Source of the DNA: JBCCGE01 sp039029455 | GTDB taxonomy: Bacteria; Pseudomonadota; Gammaproteobacteria; Arenicellales; Poriferihabitantaceae | DNA length: 50,606 nucleotides | Assembly: GCA_039029455.1 (NCBI GenBank) | Contig: JBCCGE010000014.1 | Coordinates: 1-50,606, forward strand | Direction of reading: 5' to 3' | Shown: piece by piece, positions 42,768 to 50,252 of the stretch | How positions within the stretch are numbered: the first letter of the stretch is position 1 | Layout: each line of letters begins with the position of its first letter | Made by a program: the position numbers and the translations under genes | Notes under the pieces: generated by a model | Databases searched by the model: none | The model's input: the letters and a program-made list of their open reading frames with translations, nothing else | Told to the model about the DNA's origin: nothing

Positions 42768-43862
42768 CTACTTGAGTGTTGCTGCGTGCGCGCGACCCAG
42801 ACTTGCGTTAGATGTCTGAGCACCTGACCAGAACGGTACAACGGTATCAGCGAAATCTTTCTGCGATTGCCACACTTCGGCGAAGAATGCATTTTCTGCC
42901 GAAGCAGCTTCAAGAGATTTTTTGGCTGCCGCCATGTACTCAGTAAAGTAATCCGCCGGGGTGTCCTCAAGGATAACACCGTGATTGTCTGTCAGATCTT
43001 TTAACGCTTTACCGTTTTCAAAGATTCGATATGACATGGATTTTGACAGAGACGCGTTCGCTGCTACTTCCAGCGCTTTCTGCTCAAGCTCGCTCAGCGA
43101 ATCGTAAAAATCCCCATTGACATACATGTCAGCGTTCACAGTGACCTGATGCAGACCCTGCAGGTAGTAGTGCTTAAGGACTTTCTGGAAACCAAACACT
43201 GAGTCAGGCTTCGGACAGCACCACTCTGCCGCGTCGATTGTGCCTTTTTCAAGTGCTGGCAGAATGTCACCACCGCCCATCGCTACCGCTGGAACACCGA
43301 CTTCTGCGTACGCTGCGCCAACCATGCCTGGAGGAGCACGGAAACGCATCTGACGGAAGTCATCCATTGATTCAATCGGTTTCGGGAACCATCCGAGTGC
43401 TTCAGGACCCACAGGCTGCAGCATGAAACCTTTCACATTCACGCCCATCTCGTCCCACAAACGGTCATACAGCTCTTTGCCGCCGCCGTACTGGAACCAG
43501 CTCAGGAACGCCATGTTGTCGAGGCCCACACCGGCGCCCGCAACAGGCGCGCCAAACAGGTTCGCCGCAACGTGCTTACCGCCCCAGTAGTGGGTCCAGG
43601 CAAAACCACCTTCGACAAGACCCGCATCGACGGCGTCCATAATGTCTCGTGGGCCAACCACAGCACCCGCCGGCAGAACTTCAATAGTCAATGATCCACC
43701 CGTAAGCGCTGCGACGTCGTTGCCGAACTCGTTCAGCATGACGACTTCGTCCGCAGTATTCGGAAGCACCGACTGTATACGCAATACCTTGTCAGCCATG
43801 GCGGACGACGCCATGAGGGCCAAGGCTGCTGCACTAGCAGCGATAAATTTATGTTTTATCAT
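42768..43862 (-). CDS. TRAP transporter substrate-binding protein (DctP family)
   Basis: 364 residues with a signal peptide (cleavage likely after AMA at 21-23). It has VLPNTADEVVMLNEFGNDVAALTGGSLTIEV near the mature start, the substrate-binding Arg in FRQMRFRAPPGMVG, and the AAEWCCPKP segment near 215 found in the alpha-keto-acid / fused-DctQM subgroup. It captures a small acid in the periplasm for the TRAP permease. The gene ends with two tandem TAG codons (42768-42770 and 42765-42767). Its 5' leader contains a candidate structured element. Confidence 0.9.
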   Translation of the reverse strand: MIKHKFIAASAAALALMASSAMADKVLRIQSVLPNTADEVVMLNEFGNDVAALTGGSLTIEVLPAGAVVGPRDIMDAVDAGLVEGGFAWTHYWGGKHVAANLFGAPVAGAGVGLDNMAFLSWFQYGGGKELYDRLWDEMGVNVKGFMLQPVGPEALGWFPKPIESMDDFRQMRFRAPPGMVGAAYAEVGVPAVAMGGGDILPALEKGTIDAAEWCCPKPDSVFGFQKVLKHYYLQGLHQVTVNADMYVNGDFYDSLSELEQKALEVAANASLSKSMSYRIFENGKALKDLTDNHGVILEDTPADYFTEYMAAAKKSLEAASAENAFFAEVWQSQKDFADTVVPFWSGAQTSNASLGRAHAATLK

Positions 43863-43894
43863 GTCTACTCTTCTCTATTCCTCAAATTAAGAAA

Positions 43895-43942
43895 GCCTTC
43901 GCCAAGGTAATGCCTCTCGGGGCTGAAGGCAATGCCCCGGAG
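43895..43942 (-). promoter_or_regulatory. Candidate structured element in the dctP 5' leader
   Basis: A stem forms between 43942-43934 and 43923-43916 (one bulged base, 10-base loop). The loop holds GCCTTC (43930-43925), which is complementary to GAAGGC at 43900-43895, 33 bases upstream of the dctP ATG; together they could make an H-type pseudoknot. On the forward strand the same stem is followed by five T residues, so it might instead act as a terminator. Confidence 0.35.
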
Positions 43943-44002
43943 CTTTTTGGACCGAAAACTCGGCCTTACTTGAACGCTGGAAATCGCAAAATGCAGCTTA
44001 AA

Positions 44003-44019
44003 TGAGACTCCCAGTCTCA
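44003..44019. promoter_or_regulatory. Perfect 7-3-7 inverted repeat TGAGACT-CCC-AGTCTCA
   Basis: A perfect palindrome in the 603-bp divergent region between dctP (start 43862) and the HpsN-like gene (start 44466 or 44565). Position and size suit an operator for a dimeric regulator. No regulator is encoded beside it. Confidence 0.45.
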
Positions 44020-44244
44020 ATCCTACAGCCTTTTTGAGTCCAGTAACAGAGTTAAATGGTTAACCCGGAAAAATCCGAACCCGTATCAGCGATGTCAGAA
44101 CTGAGCTATTTTTTGAGTTTCCATCGACAGGAAATAATAAGACCAACGCAAGTTTAGGGTCAATACTGCGTCAATTTTGCCGCTTTAAAAACCCAGTGCA
44201 TTAATGTGCAGGTCCTGAGTCGAATGAAACCCAATCGGTAGTTT

Positions 44245-44308
44245 GATGCTGATTTTAGGCAAAGTTACTTTGCCTCCATTCGTCGGTTCCAGACAATAAA
44301 TCAGCATC
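44245..44308. repeat. Nested inverted repeats in the dctP/hpsN divergent region
   Basis: The inner element AGGCAAAGTTACTTTGCCT (44257-44275) is a perfect 9-1-9 palindrome. It is flanked by an outer pair GATGCTGATTT (44245-44255) and AAATCAGCATC (44298-44308), perfect over 11 bp and 64 bp across. The remaining stretches of the 603-bp region (43863-44465) contain the other inverted repeats listed and no gene. An operator cluster is likely; a small mobile element is a lesser alternative. Confidence 0.6.
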
Positions 44309-44465
44309 CCGATTCGAGACAACTATACAGCCACACACGGTTGATCTTATGCTTAAACTGCAAAACAAAGGCGACCAAACCGGATTAGCTCAAATGAATG
44401 GTTTGAGACCTGTTGGGAATGTGAAGTGACTTAATTAACACGCCATAACCGGCAAGGGACTCCTG

Positions 44466-45872
44466 ATGCAATATCGGTATATGGCATCCCTGGCTCGCAC
44501 TGTACACTTTCTATCTCCCGGTAAAGGGTCCATCAACATTCTAAATCTCAGGCAACACCCAGATATGGCCGTCACCAAACTCAAAACCGCAAGCAAGAAT
44601 CCAACAACAGGAGAAGACGAGACACGATCGATCGTGAATAAGATGCTCGATGACATTGAAGCCGGAGGCGAACAGGCGGCTCGTGACTATGCAAAGAAAC
44701 TCGATGGATGGGACAATGAGATAGTGGTCTCACCGGAGGAAATCGAAGCTGCTACTGCAAGTCTGAGTGCACAAACCAAGTCTGACATTCAGTTTTCACA
44801 CCAGCGGGTAAAAAAATTCGCCGAGGCGCAACTGGCGAGCATGACCGAATTTGAGATGGAGGTTTCGCCCGGGCTGATCGCCGGACAGCGCCTCATACCC
44901 GTGCACACGGCGGGCTGCTATATACCGGGCGGTCGTTATGCGCATATTGCCTCTGCCATTATGAGCGTCACTACTGCCAAAGTAGCGGGTGTCAAAAACG
45001 TTATTGCGTGCTCGCCCACCCACCCCGACCGGGGTGTCCATCCGGCAATCCTGTATGCAGCGAATCTCGCAGGTGCCGATACGATTCTGTCCCTTGGAGG
45101 CGTGCAGGGTATCGCGGCAATGACGTTCGGATTGTTTACTGGTCACAAAGCTGACGTGCTCGCCGGACCCGGAAATCGGTTTGTCGCCGAGGCCAAACGC
45201 ATACTGTACGGTCGGGTCGGAATCGACATGTTCGCAGGTCCAACCGAGATATTGGTTATCGCTGACGAAACCGCCGACCCTGAAATTGTGGCGTCCGACC
45301 TCGCCGGACAGGCGGAGCACGGCCTCGATTCACCGGCATGGCTGATAACCACATCTCGAGAGCTGGCCGACACCGTGGCCGCGCGCATGCCACACTATAT
45401 TGAGCGAATGGCGGAACCAAACCGCTCCACTGCTGAGACTTCGTGGCGGGACTACGGTGAAATCGTTCTCGTCGACACCGCTGAAGAAGCTGTTGCCGTA
45501 AGTGATGAATACGCTCCGGAACATCTCGAAGTGCACTGCAACGACCTGCCCTGGTGGTTAGAAAACCTGAGTAACTATGGATCGCTGTTTTTGGGCGAAG
45601 AAACCACTGTCGCCTACGGTGACAAGTGTTCCGGCACCAATCACATCCTTCCTACCAAAGGCGCAGGTCGCTACACGGGCGGTTTGAGCGTCAGCAAGTT
45701 CATCAAAGTTCTGACCTGGCAACAGATGACTCGGGAAGCCAATCGCGAAGTCGGCGCAGTGACGGCGCGAATATCCAGATCAGAAGGTATGGAAGGGCAT
45801 GCGCGATCCGGCGACGACAGGTTGTACAAATATTTCCCTGGAGAAGAGTTCGACCTTGGTATTGAATCGTAA
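44466..45872 (+). CDS. Sulfopropanediol 3-dehydrogenase (HpsN)-like, histidinol dehydrogenase family
   Basis: Histidinol-dehydrogenase fold. Metal and active-site segments are GQAEHGLDSPAWL, EYAPEHLEVH and GDKCSGTNHILPT. The overall pattern (AGCYIPGGRYAHIASAIMS, GRVGIDMFAGPTEILVIAD, TGGLSVSKFIKVLTW, GHARSGDDRL) resembles HpsN, which oxidises (R)-2,3-dihydroxypropane-1-sulfonate to sulfolactate, rather than true HisD: no his genes are near, and an SDR, a Zn-dehydrogenase and a TRAP transporter flank it. The frame starts at ATG 44466 (with AAGGGA upstream), but the first 33 residues do not look like the family; ATG 44565 gives the family-like start AVTKLKTASKNP. Downstream sulfolactate lyase genes are not in the window. 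Confidence 0.82.
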   Translation: MQYRYMASLARTVHFLSPGKGSINILNLRQHPDMAVTKLKTASKNPTTGEDETRSIVNKMLDDIEAGGEQAARDYAKKLDGWDNEIVVSPEEIEAATASLSAQTKSDIQFSHQRVKKFAEAQLASMTEFEMEVSPGLIAGQRLIPVHTAGCYIPGGRYAHIASAIMSVTTAKVAGVKNVIACSPTHPDRGVHPAILYAANLAGADTILSLGGVQGIAAMTFGLFTGHKADVLAGPGNRFVAEAKRILYGRVGIDMFAGPTEILVIADETADPEIVASDLAGQAEHGLDSPAWLITTSRELADTVAARMPHYIERMAEPNRSTAETSWRDYGEIVLVDTAEEAVAVSDEYAPEHLEVHCNDLPWWLENLSNYGSLFLGEETTVAYGDKCSGTNHILPTKGAGRYTGGLSVSKFIKVLTWQQMTREANREVGAVTARISRSEGMEGHARSGDDRLYKYFPGEEFDLGIES

Positions 45873-45893
45873 ACTGCTGGGCTCAGAACTATC

Positions 45894-46664
45894 GTGACTG
45901 ACCTTTCACAGTTCAGTCTGTCCGGTAAATCGTTTGTCATAACCGGGGCCAGTTCGGGAATCGGAGCAGCCGTATCAGGATTTTTGGCGGACGCGGGCGC
46001 TCAGGTATTGCTGCTTGCTCGTCGACAGGAACGCCTCGATATCGCTGTTGAATCCATCAACAACTCAGAGCATCGTCGTGCACACGCACTCGCAGCCGAT
46101 CTTTCGGACAGGGAAACCATCCCGGAAGTCGCGGCGAGCTGCACAGAGATACTTGGTCAGGTCGACGGCGTCGTAAACGCTGCGGGTGTCAATCTAAGAC
46201 AGCCGGAGGATGACATCTCGCTGGAGTCCTGGGACCAGACCCTGAATTTGAATCTTGCGGTGCCATTTTTCTTTTCCCGGGAGTTCGTCAACGGAATGCG
46301 AGAGCGGAGATTTGGTCGTATCATCAATATAGCCTCCCTGCAGTCCAGTCGGGCGTTTGAAAACGGTCTGGCATACGGTGCGTCGAAAGGCGGTATCTGC
46401 CAGCTAACCCGCGCCATGGCTCAGGCCTGGTCGCGATACGGAATTACCGCGAATGCGATTGCACCGGGGTTTTTCCCCACTGAGCTGACCGCGCCTGTTT
46501 TCTCGGATCCGGACAGAGAGGAGGCTATCGCAGCACAGACCGCGATTGGTCGAAACGGGAAGCTTGAGGATCTGTGCGGACCGATGATTTTTTTCGCATC
46601 CTCAGCGTCGTCCTATATCACCGGCCAGACTTTGTATATCGACGGCGGTTTTACTGCAAAATAG
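45894..46664 (+). CDS. SDR-family dehydrogenase, HpsO-like position
   Basis: 256 residues, GTG start at 45894, 21 bp after the HpsN-like stop. It has the NAD(P) loop ITGASSGIG, NAAGVNLRQ, catalytic Ser in INIASLQSS, and Tyr-Lys in YGASKGG, ending SYITGQTLYIDGGFTAK. In DHPS pathways an SDR (HpsO) oxidises the 2-hydroxyl of one enantiomer, working with a second dehydrogenase to convert between enantiomers. The assignment rests on order and family only. The protein is 34 bp upstream of the Zn-dehydrogenase. Confidence 0.8.
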   Translation: MTDLSQFSLSGKSFVITGASSGIGAAVSGFLADAGAQVLLLARRQERLDIAVESINNSEHRRAHALAADLSDRETIPEVAASCTEILGQVDGVVNAAGVNLRQPEDDISLESWDQTLNLNLAVPFFFSREFVNGMRERRFGRIINIASLQSSRAFENGLAYGASKGGICQLTRAMAQAWSRYGITANAIAPGFFPTELTAPVFSDPDREEAIAAQTAIGRNGKLEDLCGPMIFFASSASSYITGQTLYIDGGFTAK

Positions 46665-46697
46665 ACGCGACATCAATTAAATCAGTCATAAAAAGTA

Positions 46698-47687
46698 ATG
46701 AAAGCGCTGGTCTATACCGCAAATCAGGAAATGACGTTCCGCGAAGAGAGCGAGCCTACGGTGGAACCGGGCGACGCGCTGATTGAAGTCCATACCGTCG
46801 GCATCTGCGGGTCAGACATGCACGCCTATCTTGGACATGATCCCCGGCGCGTGCCGCCTTTGATCCTGGGCCATGAAGCAGTTGGCACTGTGCTTTCAGG
46901 TACCGATAAAGGTCGAAGAGTGGCTCTCAACCCCCTGATCACCTGCGGATCGTGCAACAACTGCCTGGGCGGTCAACAAAATCTCTGCGCCCGTCGAGAT
47001 TTAATCGGCATGTACCGGGCCGGCGCCTTCGCAGAGCGTGTCTCCCTGCCCGAACGGAATCTTATTCCCGTTCCGGACGACATGAAAAATGCACATGCAT
47101 CCCTGACTGAACCGGGTGCCACCGGACTTCATTCTATTGGACTGGCAGAGCGCGCGTTGCTCCGCCCCATTAGTGAAGCGCGGGTTCTTGTTATCGGCGG
47201 TGGTGCTGTCGGTTTGCTGACTGCGCTGTTACTAAAAGACAAGGGCGTGGTGTCGCTGGAAATCGCGGAAACCAATCCATTGCGTCGCAAAACTGTGGCG
47301 GATCACACCGGCATTACTGTATTCGACCCAATCGATAAGCCCGCAGCCGAAAATGGATACGATCTGGTGTTTGATGCCGTTGGCAGTGCGCGCACACGTG
47401 AGGCCGCCGTGTTTTCTGCAAAGCCCGGTTCAGCTGTGGTGCATATCGGGCTTCAGGACAATGAAGGTAGTATGGACGTGCGGAAAATGACGCTCCAGGA
47501 AATCATTTTCATCGGCTGCTACACCTATACGCCTGTCGACCTGAATGTGATGTTGCATAAACTTCACTCTGGCGCACTGGGATCTCTTGAATGGGCGGAC
47601 AAGGTACCGCTCGATGATGGAGCCAACGCCTTCCGTCAATTGCTCAATGGTGAACGGGGCGCACCCAAAGTCATTCTGACCCTGTAG
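46698..47687 (+). CDS. Zinc-dependent alcohol dehydrogenase, HpsP-like position
   Basis: 329 residues of the medium-chain dehydrogenase family. Catalytic-zinc residues are in GICGSDMHAYLG and LILGHEAVGTV; structural-zinc cysteines in CGSCNNCLGGQQNLCARRDLIGM; the Rossmann loop is VIGGGAVGLLTALL (near 167). It acts on an unknown alcohol; its position after HpsN-like and SDR genes matches HpsP, the second DHPS 2-dehydrogenase. It could also be a sugar-alcohol dehydrogenase. The next genes (cobUTS) start 113 bp on and are probably a separate unit. Confidence 0.82.
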   Translation: MKALVYTANQEMTFREESEPTVEPGDALIEVHTVGICGSDMHAYLGHDPRRVPPLILGHEAVGTVLSGTDKGRRVALNPLITCGSCNNCLGGQQNLCARRDLIGMYRAGAFAERVSLPERNLIPVPDDMKNAHASLTEPGATGLHSIGLAERALLRPISEARVLVIGGGAVGLLTALLLKDKGVVSLEIAETNPLRRKTVADHTGITVFDPIDKPAAENGYDLVFDAVGSARTREAAVFSAKPGSAVVHIGLQDNEGSMDVRKMTLQEIIFIGCYTYTPVDLNVMLHKLHSGALGSLEWADKVPLDDGANAFRQLLNGERGAPKVILTL

Positions 47688-47743
47688 TCATCGCACGCGC
47701 TGGCGGTCAAGTTCTGGTCGCTCTGATATCCTGAGAGCAATTG

Positions 47744-47755
47744 TGATGATCATCA
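47744..47755. promoter_or_regulatory. Palindrome TGATGATCATCA upstream of cobU
   Basis: A perfect 12-bp palindrome 46 bp before the cobU ATG and 57 bp after the Zn-dehydrogenase stop. It is the only notable element in this 113-bp gap; it might be an operator. No cobalamin riboswitch signature is visible here. Confidence 0.3.
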
Positions 47756-47800
47756 ATATCACCTAATCTTGCCCTCCGATTCATCCAATCCGGATTCGAC

Positions 47801-48340
47801 ATGATCGAGCTGATAGGCGGCGGCGCACGCAGCGGTAAGAGCCGATTCGCACTCCAGCGTGCCGCAGCGGTACACGCATCCCTCAACAACGGACACAAAG
47901 TATTTATTGCCACAGCACAGCCGCTTGATCACGCTATGCGCGAACGTATTGAAGCGCATCGTGCGGAACGCGACAAGAGCTGGACGTTGATAGAACAACC
48001 GCTCGATCTGGCAGCAAGTATTCGTGCGCTGAACCCATCCGACTGCGCTGTCGTGGACTGCCTGACACTGTGGGTCACGAACTGGCTCATGCAGGAAAAC
48101 CCAGAAAATTGGCAGTCCCAGCGTTCAGATTTTCTGCAGGCATTGGTACAAACCCCAAGTAACGTGTTTATTGTCACTAATGAGGTCGGTCACGGGGTCA
48201 CCCCACTCGGCCAGCTCAGCCGCGATTTCGTCGACGAAAGCGGATTCCTTCACCAGGCCATTGCCGAGTTGGCCGATAATGTCACCATGATGCAATTCGG
48301 AATTCCTCAATTCCTCAAAACGACCACCGCATTCAACTAA
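47801..48340 (+). CDS. cobU: Adenosylcobinamide kinase/guanylyltransferase
   Basis: 179 residues, standard for CobU/CobP. The P-loop GGGARSGKSRFAL (7-19), the HRAERDKSWTLIEQP segment that carries the guanylylated His, and VTNEVGHGVTPLG (near 127) are typical. It phosphorylates and then guanylylates adenosylcobinamide in the final assembly of cobalamin. cobT follows at 26 bp and cobS at a further 3 bp, forming a nucleotide-loop assembly operon. Cobalamin would be required by a functional MttB system. Confidence 0.93.
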   Translation: MIELIGGGARSGKSRFALQRAAAVHASLNNGHKVFIATAQPLDHAMRERIEAHRAERDKSWTLIEQPLDLAASIRALNPSDCAVVDCLTLWVTNWLMQENPENWQSQRSDFLQALVQTPSNVFIVTNEVGHGVTPLGQLSRDFVDESGFLHQAIAELADNVTMMQFGIPQFLKTTTAFN

Positions 48341-48366
48341 TACTTGCACCACTTTGCACGCACCAA

Positions 48367-49425
48367 ATGACCGACTGGATTTTTGAAACCATACAACCCC
48401 CTTGCGACGACACCCGGCAAAAAGCGCTGGCTCATCAGCTCAGCCTGACTAAACCACCCGGGTCACTCGGACAACTCGAAAACGTTGCCGTTGAATTGTG
48501 CGCGATGCAGAAATCAGTGACGCCGTCCGCCGACGCAATTGAAATTGCAGTGTTTGCCGGCGATCATGGAATCGTCGCTGAGGGTGTATCCGCGTTCCCT
48601 CAGGCAGTAACGGTCGAAATGGTGAAGAACTTTGTCAACGGCGGAGCCGCGATCAGCGTGCTGGCCCGACATCTTAATGCCGGACTGACCGTGGTGAACG
48701 CGGGAACTATTGCCACCGAACCATTTGCTGCGCCGGTGATCGACAAACCGGTCGGCCGAGGAACGGCAAACTTCCTGATCGAGGACGCGATGACTCAGGA
48801 TCAGCTGCACGCCGCACTTAACCTTGGACGCGCGATCTCTGACGGTTATCACAGCGCTACACGAATCGTCATTGGCGGTGAAATGGGTATTGGCAATACA
48901 ACTTCGGCAACTGCGATCGCGGCCGCTATCACTCAGACGCCCGTTGCTGCACTGACCGGGCCGGGCACAGGACTCGATGCCGAGGGCGTTCACAAAAAAG
49001 CGGAGATTGTGAATCGAGCGCTAGAACGTTCAGCGTTCACCCGGGTCGATAACCCTGAGGAAACGCTGCGGTTGCTTGGAGCAGTCGGCGGTTTTGAAAT
49101 TGCAGCGCTGGCCGGGTTTTTCGTCGCTTCCGCGATGCACGCGCGAACAATCGTCGTCGACGGATTTATCTCAACCAGCGCCGCCATGATCGCGACATTA
49201 CTTAACCCCGGCAGCCGTGACTGGATGCTTTTTTCGCACGCCTCTGCTGAACCGGGACATCGCGCGATGATGGAGTATCTCAGTGCCAGCTCTCTGATCG
49301 ATCTCGACATGCGACTTGGAGAGGGTAGCGGTGCCGCAGTTGCCTGCAGTCTGATTCGGTCTGCCTGCGCATTGCACAATGAAATGGCCACGTTTGAACA
49401 GGCAAGTGTGTCCAACAAAGAATAG
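48367..49425 (+). CDS. cobT: Nicotinate-nucleotide-dimethylbenzimidazole phosphoribosyltransferase
   Basis: 352 residues, the family size. Recognisable segments are LTKPPGSLGQLENVAVELC near the N-terminus, GDHGIVAEGVSAFPQAVT, GEMGIGNTTSATAI, GLDAEGVHKKAEIV and the active-site LGEGSGAAVA with its Glu near the C-terminus. It activates dimethylbenzimidazole to alpha-ribazole phosphate for CobS. The ATG at 48367 is 26 bp after the cobU stop. Confidence 0.94.
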   Translation: MTDWIFETIQPPCDDTRQKALAHQLSLTKPPGSLGQLENVAVELCAMQKSVTPSADAIEIAVFAGDHGIVAEGVSAFPQAVTVEMVKNFVNGGAAISVLARHLNAGLTVVNAGTIATEPFAAPVIDKPVGRGTANFLIEDAMTQDQLHAALNLGRAISDGYHSATRIVIGGEMGIGNTTSATAIAAAITQTPVAALTGPGTGLDAEGVHKKAEIVNRALERSAFTRVDNPEETLRLLGAVGGFEIAALAGFFVASAMHARTIVVDGFISTSAAMIATLLNPGSRDWMLFSHASAEPGHRAMMEYLSASSLIDLDMRLGEGSGAAVACSLIRSACALHNEMATFEQASVSNKE

Positions 49426-49428
49426 ACC

Positions 49429-50169
49429 ATGAACGGATTGCTGTTCGCACTGCAGTTTCTGACCCGAATCCCGGTCTGGCGAAACCCCGAATATTCAGAC
49501 AAAACTCAGGCTGAATCTGTACCCTGGTTTTTTGCAGTCGGTCTGGTCATTGGAATCGCACTGCTGGTTCCGGCGCTAATCGCAGAAGCCGAACTTTTCG
49601 AGCCTGCTGTCGCAGCGCTGGTTTTAGTGGTCACGTGGATTGTGGTCACCGGTGGGCTTCATCTGGACGGGCTGGGGGATTGCGCCGACGGCTGGATGAG
49701 CGGTAAATCTGGTGAACAGTTGCTCAATGTGATGAAAGACCTTCAGGCAGGCACCGGTGCAATCATCGCTGTGCCAATGCTGATCCTAATTAAATGGATT
49801 TGCAGCTGGCAATTGCTGATCGAAAGCCAATGGGTTGTTTTTCTCGTGACGCCTATGATTGCAAGGGCTGCCGTCGCGGTTTATCTGGCAAAGGTCTCCT
49901 ATTTCCCGGACGATGGACTGGGAAAATCCATGCATTCCGGCGTCCATTCGCGGCACGTGCTGGTCGCCATTGCGGTCAGCGCATTGGTGGTACTGGTAAC
50001 TAGTGCATCACTGGTTCTGCCCGTTACATTGGGTACAGTATGCGCGGTCGGTATAGTCCACCTCACTCTGACTCGCAGACTGGGCGGTGCAAGTGGCGAC
50101 ATCTACGGTGCTTTAATCGAAACCATTGAGGCCTTCATCCTGCTGTTCGTACTGATCGCTGTCCAGTAA
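49429..50169 (+). CDS. cobS: Adenosylcobinamide-GDP ribazoletransferase
   Basis: 246 residues, a membrane protein with about six hydrophobic segments and the conserved acidic motif GGLHLDGLGDCADGWMSG (near 77-94). It joins adenosylcobinamide-GDP with alpha-ribazole to finish cobalamin. ATG 49429 lies three bases after the cobT stop, implying coupling. No phosphatase (cobC) follows within the window. Confidence 0.93.
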   Translation: MNGLLFALQFLTRIPVWRNPEYSDKTQAESVPWFFAVGLVIGIALLVPALIAEAELFEPAVAALVLVVTWIVVTGGLHLDGLGDCADGWMSGKSGEQLLNVMKDLQAGTGAIIAVPMLILIKWICSWQLLIESQWVVFLVTPMIARAAVAVYLAKVSYFPDDGLGKSMHSGVHSRHVLVAIAVSALVVLVTSASLVLPVTLGTVCAVGIVHLTLTRRLGGASGDIYGALIETIEAFILLFVLIAVQ

Positions 50170-50252
50170 TCAAATTACAGGGCCGATACCTGCCAGCGAC
50201 AAGTTAGTCGAACCTTTAGTCTTGGCGAGTTTGACTTCCCGGTGGCGTTGCC

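Noticed and set aside
44245..44308. Small mobile element (MITE)
   Set aside because: Terminal repeats alone are not enough: no target-site duplication or second copy is visible in the window. Kept as an alternative reading of the nested repeats.
44466..45872. True histidinol dehydrogenase (hisD)
   Set aside because: No histidine genes nearby; the flanking SDR, Zn-dehydrogenase and TRAP transporter match the DHPS gene order, and the sequence looks closer to HpsN. Not fully excluded without a tree.
47688..47800. Cobalamin riboswitch upstream of cobU
   Set aside because: The gap is only 113 bp and shows no B12-box-like sequence.
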